64,000 nt of DNA, from NCBI RefSeq assembly GCF_964275005.1, contig NC_092704.1, positions 8,990,371 through 9,054,370 on the forward strand, written 5' to 3'. Source of the stretch: Diadema setosum (taxonomy: Eukaryota; Echinodermata; Echinoidea; Diadematoida; Diadematidae). The translations under genes and the position numbers were made by a program. The notes under the pieces are model-generated. The model was not told the DNA's origin. It saw only the letters and a program-made list of their open reading frames with translations, and did no database searches. Each line of letters opens with the position of its first letter. Position 1 is the stretch's first letter. Shown here in pieces: positions 1 through 11,521 of the stretch.

Positions 1-1077
1 CTATATAATTTTGTACCTTTTCATGTTTTCAGGAGTAGGTTTTCTCAGAGATATTTTATAAAGACGGTTTCGAGTGAGAATAGAACATATAAGACCTTGA
101 GTAATCCAGGGTTGCCGAGCTTTTTTCTTTCCATTTCTTTTGGGAGTTAAAGGAATGTGTTTATCACAATAATCTAATAATTTTTGTAAAAAAATTTCAT
201 AAGAAGAATTAACATCTTGGAGTTCAAAAACGTCATTCCATTGTTCTTCAAATAGATCTTGATTCAATGAATCAATATTATGTGGCGTTACGTTTCTATG
301 CATTTCCAAATATTGTTTGGGTTGGTGGCGTATTGGGGTTGCTACAGATTTATCATTAATCATAAAAATTGGTAGGTGGTCGGATATATCTGAATAAATA
401 ATGCCGTTCGTACAGGTTTCCGTTATTACGTTAGACATTATGTTATCTATTAATGTTTTGCTATGGGTGGTGTTATTTATTCTGGTGGGCTTATTGATGT
501 GGGGATGCGGTGAATTGGAAAATAATATGTCATGGAAATGGGTGGGTTGTAATAAATCTATATTGTAATCTCCCATCAAGAAAATGGATTTGCTCTCTCC
601 GAAGATTTCATTAATACAATGGTCGAAGTTATCAAAAAAAGATTGAATGTCATTTTGCGGAGGACGGTAAATGGTACCAACTATGATATTTTTTTCCTTA
701 TCATTTAAGATTTCAATAAATAAACTTTCTGCTTCCTTAATACACAAATCAGTTCGAATTTTAAATTCAATTTGATTATTGACGTACATGGCAACCCCAC
801 CTCCTTTGCCATGCTTTCTATCATTACGAATAAAATTGTAATTTTCAATACCAAATAGGTCCGGGGAATTGGTGTGCAACCATGTCTCGGTAACTCCTAT
901 GACGGAAAATGGGAAATCATTGAGGGAACTTAAAAATAATTCAAATATTTTAAAATTTTTATATAAACTCCTGATATTAAAGTGAATTAAACTGAAATTA
1001 GCACAAATCTGATTTGCGTTATTGAAAGAAAACTGACTGTTAAATTCGTCGATAGTGAAGTACTGGCTTGTATTGTT
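1..1077 (-). mobile_element. LINE (non-LTR retrotransposon) endonuclease region, cut by window edge
   Basis: A minus-strand frame stays open to the window edge and encodes an APE-type endonuclease. Visible motifs in order are an N-terminal HFNIRS block, TETWL (the catalytic Glu region), GGGVAMYV, GTIYRPP, MGDYNIDLL and the C-terminal SDHLPIF block, followed by a basic linker before the RT domain, which would lie left of the window. The family is CR1/L2/Jockey-like by general appearance; I cannot assign the clade. The first 15 or so codons of the open frame lie in flanking host sequence also present near 51042-51090, so the LINE begins near 1077 and the apparent start codon is not its own. Confidence 0.85.
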
Positions 1078-1780
1078 CAGTGAGAGGCATGTTGGTGATA
1101 GTGACGATACGTTCAGCAAATGATTTGCTTTGCTTTTGTCTTATTAGATTTCGAAATCTTTTTGTTTCAACCTTATTCCCCTTTGTCTTCTTTTGAAATT
1201 TTCTTCCAGAAATTCATGGATATCAACCCGTTGCATTTTTTACGGTGATGGCGTTGGGACTTATAATTCCTGTTTCCATCCTGGTCCTGTTCGGCGTGAT
1301 AATCTACCTACTGAGAGAAGGTATATCACAGCTGTTTTGAAAAAGCCTTACTTCAAATTATGCAGATGATCCTTTTACAAGTAACCGGACGTGCCCAAAA
1401 GAATTTGACCTATATAGTACAATGTACAATAAATCACCATTATCTTCATCACCTAACTCGAATATTTATAATGCTGTAATCGATTGATGATTATCACAAA
1501 CAATGAGAATATATAATTATGTAAGCAAAACAAGATCAAGAGGACAAAAACATCAAACATTAGTATGGTGATAACATGTACACACATCCACTCACATACA
1601 CTCAAACAAAACGCATACGATGCACACACGAACTGGAATATAACGGTAATCTGTATTTTGTGTTATTGATGGCTATAGAAGAAGTATTTTCTCCTCCTCC
1701 GTATGCCACCCTTCCCTCTCCCTCTCTTTTACACCGTCATCACTATGAGCCATGCATGACGTATAGAAACAATTAAAAGT
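1078..1780 (+). repeat. segmental duplicate of 51042-51744 carrying a transmembrane exon
   Basis: This stretch aligns along its whole length with 51042-51744, with scattered substitutions and small indels. Similarity starts abruptly at the LINE junction (1077/1078) and ends abruptly near 1780, just before the next LINE. It contains the last part of an intron, the 111-nt exon at 1210-1320 and several hundred bases downstream. It shows that two paralogous copies of the receptor gene lie in the same orientation about 50 kb apart. Confidence 0.9.
1210..1320 (+). CDS. gene 1 transmembrane exon (TNFR-like paralog)
   Basis: The exon is preceded by a pyrimidine-rich acceptor ending TTCTTCCAG and can be followed by a donor GTATAT at 1321. 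It is 111 nt, phase 1 at both ends. It encodes a short juxtamembrane piece (EIHGYQPVAFF), a hydrophobic helix of about 23 residues (VMALGLIIPVSILVLFGVII) and the stop-transfer residues YLLRE. If the donor is ignored, the frame reads only six further residues (GISQLF) and stops at 1338-1340, giving a tailless form. The paralogous exon at 51174-51284 keeps the same borders, donor and read-through stop. The 5' exons of this gene would be left of the window. The join to the microexons from 12066 onward is inferred from matching phase and order. Confidence 0.7.
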
Positions 1781-4700
1781 AGTAGGCCTCCGTCGGTCAG
1801 TGTTGACCATGGGTAATGCGCTCTAGGAGTTGACAAGTTTTGGTGATAATTCTTCCACTGGTGCCACAGCATCGGCTGTGGCTCACAAGTCCAATTCGCG
1901 AATGGCAGTCTCTACCACATCTGTGACAAGTGTGGGTAGTCGCAGGTTTTTCTCCGCGTGCTCGTGCTTTCCGTCTGGCTCTCTTTTCATCTGCAAGGCT
2001 CAGGATCCTCGCTTCACCTGCTTTGAGTTGCCTCTGAAGCGTACTGCGCCATCTGTTGCGGTCTGCTGATACGTCCTCCCAACCGTTGGTATCAATGTCC
2101 AGGGCTTTCAGGTCATGCTTGCAAACATCCTTCTACCTCAACTGGGGGGGGGGGGGGGGGCAATAGATATTTTTCCAGAGGCGAGCTCACCGCACATGCC
2201 CGAGCCAACGCAACCTGTGTTTTCTTATCAGCGTGTACATGGTGGGGAGGCCAGCTCGCTCAAGGACCTTGGCATTTGACACTTTGTCGATGCAGTTTAT
2301 GCCGAGGATGAGCCGCATGCTGCGGAGATGGAAGCTATTCAGCTTCTGCTCATGTTTGGCATAGCAGTAGTCCACGCTTACTGATAATACATGCATTGTA
2401 CACTGCCATCTTTGTTGTTATCGTTAGCTTGGGATTCTTCCAGACTCGTGTGTGAGTTAGTCGGCCAAGTGTAGTCACTGCCTTCCCAATGCGACAGTTG
2501 ATTTCAGCATCGAGGGATAGATTTTCGCTGATTGTAGAACCAAGGAAGGTGAACTTGGGGACAACATCCAGCTTATAGCTGTCAATAGTGATGACAGGTG
2601 GAGTGTCAACATCTTGGCCCAAAACATTGGTCTTTTTCAAGCTTATGGTGACACCGAAGTCTTATTGCAAGCTTTAGAGAGTCTGTCCATGAGACACTGG
2701 AGACCCTGCTCACTGTGTGATGTAACTGCTGCGTCCGATCGTCAGTAAATAGTAGGTCTCTGATGAGAACTACGCGTATCTAAGTCTTCGCTCTCAGTCT
2801 TACAAGGTTGAACAGTCTACCATCTGATCTGGTGTGTAGGTATACCCTTTCATTTTAGTTCCCAAAGGCATTCTTCATAGTACTATGGAGAGGAAGATGC
2901 TGAAGATGGTGGGCGCAAGGACATAGCCTTGTTTCACACCACTCTTGACATCAAAGACTCGGAAATGTTGCCCTCATACTGTACAGTTGTGCTCATGTCG
3001 TCATGTAAATACCTAATTATTTTGTGTAGTTTCGGAGGACATCCCATTTTCAGCAGGATGTTGAAGAGCCCTAATTCCCTGCTCACCTGGTCAAATGCTT
3101 TAGTCAGGTCAACGAAGGTGACATACAAGGACTTTTGCTGTTCTCTGCATTTTCCTGCAGGAGGTTGAGGGAGGGAGAAGATCATGTCCACTGTCGAGCG
3201 TTCTGCACGGAAGCCACATTAGGACTCTGTGTAGACGCGCTCTGCTAGCTTCTGCAGGCGCATGAGCACGACACGGGCAAAGAGTTTGCCGACAACACTC
3301 AGGAGGGAGATACCTCTGTAGTTGTTGCAGTCACTTTTGTCATCCTTGTTCTTGTACAGGGGGGCAATCTTGGCATCTCTCATGTCTTGTGGTAGGGTTC
3401 CCTCTCTCCAACATTGGCAGAGGATGTCAAGAGGGGGCAGAAGAAGGGTATTTTTGCAGCACTTGATCAGGTCTGGCGGGATGCCATTATTGCCAGGTGC
3501 CTTGCCACAAGTTAAACTGTCGACAGCCTTGCAGAGCTCCTCCTGTGTTGGATCTACATCAAGTTCCTCCTTTACAGGCAGAGGTACAATAGAGTCAAGG
3601 ACGGAATAGACAACAACATTTTCTTTGGAGTACAGCTCTGATTAAGTGCTCAACCCGTCTCTCCATCTGTTTTCCTTTGTCAGTAATTACTTCCCCACTA
3701 GAAGTTTTGAGGGGGCTGTCTTGGTCTGTGTTGGGCCTAGCGCACACTTGATTCGCTCATACATCCTTTTGATGTTGCCTGTGGCAGCTGCGGTCTGGAT
3801 GGCATTACTGAGCTGCTGCCAATATTCGTTAGCACATCGTCTTGCTGTCTGCTGCACTTTGCCCCTGGTAGCTCTGAGTGCTTGAAGAGATTTCTCGTTT
3901 GGTGAGCGCTTGTATTCAGTGAGGACAGCACGCTTTGCATCGATGATGGGCATCATCACATTTGACTTGGCTTCAAACCAGTCGCAGTTCTTGGAGGTCT
4001 TCCTTCCGAATGAATGAAGAGCTGTTTTCTGAATGGTCTCCAGAAGGTGGTCCCACTTCTCAGAAGCCGAGTTTCGCTGTTTGTCTGCAAACAATGCATC
4101 CACGAGTGACTTGGCAAACCCCTCAACTTTATCCGGACACTGCATCTTTGTGGTGTCAATTCTCGGCTTCCCCGCTGTCTTTGTTCTGTGGAACTTCTTC
4201 GGGTGAAGTCTGAACTTGCTGCACACCAGTGAGTGGTCGGTGTCGCAGTCTGCACTGTGGTATGAGTGAGAAGCACAGTCTTGAGGCTTGTTCGTCTGAC
4301 AATGACCAGATCCAGTTGATGCCAGTGCTTGGAGCGTGGGTGTCTCCATGACACTCTGTTCTGTGGCTTAGTCTGAAAGTAGGAGTTGGTTACGCAGAGG
4401 CCGTGGAAGGAGCAGAGTTCTAGCAGGCGCTACCCGTTCTCGTTGATCTTACCCACACCGAAGTGCCCTAGGCAGGATGGCTAAGAGTCGTGGTCAGCAC
4501 CCACTCTGGCGTTAAAGTCACCAAGAAGGACGAGGTGTTCATTGTCTGGAATGACTGGGCCATTAGAGGTTTGGAGTCGGAGAGTCAGAAGTCGTTCACT
4601 ACCCTTGTCACCTGGCTCAACCATACTCAGCAAGGAGTTCCTGACTGCAAATCCCACTATCGTGTTCTTTGCGCTCCTCTGTGCTCTTTCCTTGCCAGGA

Positions 4701-7700
4701 GAAGGTGTAGTCTCTCTCTTTTAACATGCCTGATCCAAGTAGACGTGTTTCTTGTAGGGCAGCAATATCAACCTGTAGTCTCAGTAGTTCATCATTAATG
4801 ATGGCAGTCTTTCTTGCATCGTTGATGCCTTGAAGGTCAAAATCATGTCGTGTCCAGGGGTCATTGTTCGAACGTTCCATGATCCAAGTTTGAGAGCTAG
4901 TCTCTTGGTTTTCTTTTCTTCCTGTTTTTGCTGGGTGCAATAGTATAGTCCGAATTATATGCTTTTTCAAGCACTTAAAAGGGGTCTTTTGAGGGTGATT
5001 TAAATGTAATAAATTTTGATAAATTTTGGCGGGAGAGCGCAGCGAGCGAGCCGAAAATTTTTGTATTTCAGCTTACAAAACGAGAGAGTGAGCTGAACTT
5101 TGTATATTTCCACGTCATCATTACGTTTTGTTCTTATCTTGTTTGATTTGTGTTTTTTGCGCCCCTCCCCCCCCCCCCACTATTTTCGAAACCGTTGGCG
5201 ACCTCTTTTGATCCAATCGGCGATCGCTTCAGAACGAAAGAAATTGCAGCTGCTGCTTCGTGTAACATTTTGCCTGCTGAATAATAAGTGACATGTGTGA
5301 AGTGTGAACACAATAGACATTGTCATTTTGTCCTCGTCATCATCACGTTTTGTTCTTATCGTCTTTTTTTACAAATTTAAGCGAGCGAGCGCAGTGAGCG
5401 AGCCGAAAATTGTTGTATTTCTGCTTACAAAACATGGAATTCTTGTCATGCTTGTCATTATCGCAAAGAGTAGGGTGCCAACCGTGCCAACCCGGTGAAA
5501 TGGTCCCCCTTTTTTCCTCCCATACAAGAAAACGGGCGAATGATACCGATCCCTGGTGTGTGGCGCGCCATTTGCCCAATTTTATCGCCGAAAAAATCAA
5601 TTATCTTTTTATTCAGTCGATAAACTAAGTTGGGTTTTTTTTTCAAGAGAAACTGTGTTTATCGAGCGATAAGCTTTATTTATCAATTGAAAAACGCAGT
5701 TTATGGAGCGATAAACTAGGTTTATCGGGATAAACTAGGTTTTTCGTTCGATAAACTTAGTTTATCTACTCACAAACTGAGTTTTCGGCGATAAACACAG
5801 TTTCTCTCTCGGAAAAAAAACAAAGAAAAGCTTAGTTTATCGTTCATCTGAGTTGTTCAAGCCTTGTCAGTAGCTGACGCTTTGAGCTTATGGCGTAGCC
5901 AGAGCCTTGAGCGTAGCCTTAACTAGAAGGCTCTGAGTGTAGCCACTGATCACGTACCAGCTCCAGGCGTAATGGGACACTGATAGTTGCCTTGCGGCAA
6001 GTTGTCAACTTAACCATTCAACGGTCATTTTGCTCGCTGTTTTGCCATGGCCACGGAAGGTACAAGTGGGCAGCCAAGGGAGGTGTTATATCCAGAGCTT
6101 AGAGTTTTGTTGGGTTTTTTTTTTTCCACCTGGGATGTTTACCGTCGCGACCACTAGCTGGTAATGGGTACTACTGTAGTCGGTAATACTGTACAGTAGT
6201 TTATTAGGGGGGAAAAGTGTTTATCGAGCGAAAAACTAGGTTTATCGAGAAACTCTGTTTATCAATAAAAGAACTCTGTTTAGCCAGTGAAAGTCTATGT
6301 TATTCGTGATAAACTCGATAAGCAGCGTTTCTCTCCAAAAACGTAGTTTATCGACTGATAAACATTTTTTTTTTTTTGCGATAAACTCAGTTTATCGGAA
6401 TTAGTGGGCAAATGGCGTTCCATACTCGTGGTTCGCCCCGGATGACTAGCAATAGTCAGCAAACGGTATTCTAATAATATGTTAACCGATATTTTATTTC
6501 GTAAGTCTCGACATCGAGACTACGCATTACTGCGTATGAGAATATAGGAGATCCCGCGCGCGTGCACGTGTTCAATTCGTGCGAAGCCGTGTTCTGGAAA
6601 GGAGCAGTTACGATACTGCTCCAGCGTGATCGGGAATTTCTACCCCTTTTTGCCGTTTCTCCGAGATTCTATTTCCGAATTGCTGAAGTATCGTTACGGA
6701 AAATACAAGAACTATGGAGAAGCAATCTCCACCCTCTAATTCACCGCTTGCTGCCTCGCGTTTCCAACCCAAAATGGCTCCTACGCAGCGGGATGCCAGC
6801 AGTTGCAGTGGAGCTGCATCTGCCGTAACGGACAGTACATGTACTAAGAAAAGTACGAAACCACAGGCTGACCGCGTAGCGGCGGCTGGAGGTAGTAGCG
6901 GGAAGAAAAAACCGAGCAGGGTGAAACCTTGCTCAGAGTCAGACGCTGGATCGCGATCTTCTACTGTCGGTACGAATTCGGATTTGGCAGAATTCACCGG
7001 GAGGCTAAATAAACTCGAAAATCTTCTCTCCCGAGTCGTTGATGCTCTGCCCGGAGCATCGATGCACTACACGCAAGACGACTATGATATGGCAACGGTG
7101 ATAACACGTGGGGGATTCAACCGTGATTTGAGCGGGCTCGCGGAGTCACGCGATGAACATCTGCCTACCGAGCGCGGTAGTATGCAGGGCGACGATCCAG
7201 ATCAGGGCAAGGTGCCTGCCTTCGCAGCAAAATTCGCGGTGCATTCAGAGATCGGGCAGGCTATCGACGAAGAGCTAGCAAACTCCGTGACTTATTTAAT
7301 GACCAACAACCTGGAAGAGAAAACGCTCGAGGATACAGCTCACAAATAACCTTGCCCGGCAAACTGCCAGTTGATCGACTCGCCGCGTGTAAACCAGACA
7401 ATCTGGGACAACCTCAGCACAACTACTCGCACTCGCGATGCTAGGATCCAGAAAGTGCAAAGGTCATTAACTCGCGGTGTTAATGCGTTTCTCCTCACAC
7501 TCGACCCAGAGATAACTGAGGCCCAGCAAGATGCGCTTGCTCTCCTGTGCAACGCTAATTACGAACTGAATGCACTCCGAAAAGAACTGATTAGACCAGA
7601 TCTGAACAGTAAGTTCACACACCTGTGCAAGGCCACTCACCCCGTGACCAAGTACCTCTTTGGAAATGACTTGGGAGAGAAGTCAGAGAGCTTCAGGACC

Positions 7701-10700
7701 AGCACAAGGCTGCTGCCGGGGTTATGAAAGCAGCAAAGCACTCGCGTCCGCTGTACCATCCTTACAGACTTTCAGCCGACTTTCTCGTCGGCAGTTCAGA
7801 GATGCAGGTTGGATGAGATCACCAACTTCAGGCAACCCAAACAGGCCTTTTTTAGGACAACGACCAGCTTGGCGGAAGCGATTTCAACCGCCACATACTT
7901 ACACCCCGACTGCCTCCCAAGGGAGCCAGCTACCTGCTCAGAGGGCAGGCCAAGGGAGGAAGTAACTCCGACAGCAGAGACAGCAAAGGAGGTAAAGCTC
8001 AAAATAAATTGATCGGACCTGTTGGAGGCCGACTGAAGCTATTTCATATCATATGGGGCAAGATCACTTCAGACCCGTACATACTCAATGCAATACAAGG
8101 CTATGAGATTGAGTTTGAGCCAGAAAAATTTCCACCAGTTAGAAGTTTACCCCTCCATCAATACAAGCACAATGAAGCTGACGCAATGACAATACAGGAG
8201 GAACTCCTGAACTTACAAGCCAAGAATGTTAAAGAAACATGTGATCATGAAGAAGGGGAGTTCATATCAAACATTTTCACGAGGCCAAAGAAAAATGGTG
8301 GAATTCGATTGATTTTGGACCTGTCAGATCTAAATGAGTGTGTTGTCTATCAACATTTCAAAATGGATAGCTTGAAATCAGCCATGCCTCTTATCTCACC
8401 CAACTGTTACTTAGCTTCAGTCGACCTCCAGGATGCTTACTATTCAGTACCTATTCACTCCAATTGCAGGAAATTTCTGAAGTTTATGTGGCTTGATCAA
8501 TTGTGGCAGTTTAAAGCCCTCCCAAATGGACTTAGTTCAGCCCCTAGACTATTCACTAAACTGCTAAAACTAGTTTTCGCTTCCCTCAGAGAACAAGGGC
8601 ACACAGTGATTAGGTATCTGGATGACACTGATCTTAGGCAAGTCAAAGGAGGATGTTCATTTGGCAGTAAATGCAACAACTGCACTACTGGCTGACCTGG
8701 GGTTCCTTATCCACCCACATAAATCTGTTCTGGTGCCAACTCAGAAATTATCTTTTCTTGGGTTTAATTTGGATACGGCAAACATGAAGATTGAATTGCC
8801 AAGTGAGAAAGCTACTGAAATCAGACAGATGTGTATAGAGTTGAAGCACATGGAGAGTCCTACAATTCGATTCGTTGCCAAAGTCATAGGCAAACTTGTA
8901 GCTTCATTCCCTGCAGTGCAATATGGGCCCCTCCACTACAGAGAACTAGAAAGAGACAAAATCTGGTCCCTTCGTAAAGAAAGAGGACATTTTGACAGAA
9001 TCATGATCTTATCAGAGGGTGCTATATCAGAATTAGAATGGTGGATACGTAGTGTTAATTCCCAGTACAGTCCCATTCAAAGGAAGGCACCAGAGATGGA
9101 ACTGTGCACAGATGCAAGTGGGAAAGGATGGGGTGCTACTGATCAAGTCACAAAAACAGGGGGTCGTTGGAACCATTCAGAATTACATTTGGCTAGCAAG
9201 AACAAAATCAACTATCTGGAGATGTTAGCGGTGAGCATGGGACTGAAATCATTTTGCTCAAATCAACAAAATGTTCAGGTTCTTCTAGTTAGGGTACATA
9301 ACATGACTGCTGTGACTTACATCAACAATATGGGAGACACCAAGTCTCCAGACTGCAATGAAATGGCTATCGCCATATGGGAATGGTGCATCAACAGAAA
9401 TATTTGGGTAACTGCAGCACATCTACCCGGTTCCGATAACATTGAGGCAGACCAGATGTCCCGTAATTTCTCAGATAGAACAGAATGGATGTTAAGCAGA
9501 GACAAATTTCAGAGAATTGTAAATAGATTTGGAAAACCAGACATTGATCTGTTCGCTTCCAGACTGAACAGACAAGTAGAGAACTATGTCTCATGGAAGC
9601 CAGACCCAGAAGCTATTGCAGTTGATGCCTTTACCATAAACTGGAAGACATTGAACTTTTACGCTTTCCCTCCATTCTGTCTTGTTTCTCGTTGTCTGCA
9701 AAAGATTCGTGCAGACCAAGCAGTAGGGCTATTACTCATACCAAATTGGCCAACCCAGGCGTGGTTTCCTCTATTACAAACGATGCTGCTAGAGGACCCG
9801 TTAATAATCAGAGACCAAAAGAAACTTCTCACTCAACCGGTGTCAGGTTAACCACACCCCTTAAATAAACATCTTTCTCTTCTTTGCTGCAGGCTTGGAG
9901 GAGACCATATGAGCTGCAAGGACTCCCCAGCGAAACTGTAAATATCATAGCAGCATCGTGGAGAAAGTCTACTAAATCACAGTACAATGTATATATCAAG
10001 AAGTGGACTAAGTTCTGTGAGGAGAAGCATCTCGACTTTTGTATCCAAGTGTTCAGACAGTTTTAGCCTTTTTAAGTAAGATGTTCTATGTAGATAAAGC
10101 CAGTTACAGTAGTCTTAATTCAGCAAAAAGTGCTCTTAGCTCGTTCATTACTTTGAAAGGTAGCAGTGACAACTTAGGGTCACATCCAGTGGTTTCCAGG
10201 TTTATGCGGGGTGTTTTCAACCTGCGACCTCCAGTCCCGCGTTACTCATCTATTTGGAATGTAAAAACTGTCTTAGACCATTTGCGCAGACTCTCGCCAG
10301 CCAAGGCACTGAACCTCCAGCAGCTAACAAAGAAAGTGACTATGCTGCTTGCATTAATTTCTGCACAAAGAGTCCAATCGCTACATCATATTCGGATTGA
10401 TAACATGAAAAGAACAAAATCATCAATCGAAGTCAATCTAGGTCATGTGATCAAGCAGAGCAGACCCGGACACTGTGGACACAGCTTCATTTTGCAGGCC
10501 TACCCGCCAGACAGGAGACTTTGTATAATGAACTATCTTACCGAGTACCTCAACAGGACGCAAAAGTTTAGAGGCACAGAACAATTCCTCTTGTTGACTT
10601 TCAGAAAGCCACATCACCGTGCGTCATCACAAACAATCTCTCGCTGGCTGAAACAAGTATTGACTGATGCTGTTATAGACACACACAGATACAAGTCACT

Positions 10701-11482
10701 CTACGAGAGCTGCCGCAGCCTCGGCTGCAGAAAGCCTGCATGTCCCTGTTGCCGAGATATTATCCAGAGCGGGATGGACTTCTGAGAAAGCATTCAGAAA
10801 GTTCTACAGAAAGCCACTTCTTGACACAGGGAAATTCGCGAAAGCTCTACTGGACCAATAGCGGATCCAGGACTAAAGAAAAGGTGAATGTGAAAGGTGT
10901 GTATTCCCTGGTATTGACTTATGAATGTTGACTACTAAACATTCCCTTATGCCTATTCGGGCTTGTCATGTAGACTAAGTGCCCACAGAGCTTTAAAATC
11001 TCCTATATTCTCATACGCAGTAATGCGTAGTCTCGATGTCGAGACTTACGAAATAAAATAGGAAGATTAAATGAGAACTTACCTGTTCGAAATTTGATCT
11101 TTATTTTATGAGTAATGCGAAGAGGAGAGACTACGCACCCACCTCTCCCACCCTAAATGGCGCCTTACTCAATATATAATGGTAAGCTCTCAACCTTATC
11201 TTGGGTTCTGGAATCTGTGGACACTTAGTCACTTTAAAAATTGAACACGTGCACGCGCGCGGGATCTCCTATATTCTCATACGCAGTAATGCGTAGTCTC
11301 TCCTCTTCGCCTTACTCAAAAAATAAAGATCAAATTTCGAACAGGTAAGTTCTCATTTAATCTTCCTATTATTTGTAATTCTTATTTGATTTTGTAACCT
11401 TTGTATTTGATGCAGGGCTCCCTTGCAAAGTAGGCCATTGGGGCTCTGAACGGGACAACTCTGTTTTTAAAGAAAACATGAA

Positions 11483-11521
<39 letters not shown>

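Larger units (their letters stand above)
6491..11370 (+). mobile_element. DIRS-type tyrosine-recombinase retrotransposon, nearly complete but frame-broken
   Basis: The element carries, in order, a gag-like region, reverse transcriptase, RNase H and tyrosine recombinase, which is the DIRS arrangement. It has terminal inverted repeats (left about 6501-6575, right about 11235-11300) and an internal complementary region at about 11001-11140. That region joins the reverse complements of the left and right ends, as DIRS elements do. The right duplicate retains the empty site at about 17852-17872. Comparison shows the element sits between two ATT trinucleotides with no other target duplication. Several frameshifts and a stop in gag indicate a dead copy. 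Confidence 0.93.

Noticed and set aside
2929..3609. Several + strand frames over the second LINE
   Set aside because: Antisense shadows of the minus-strand RT.
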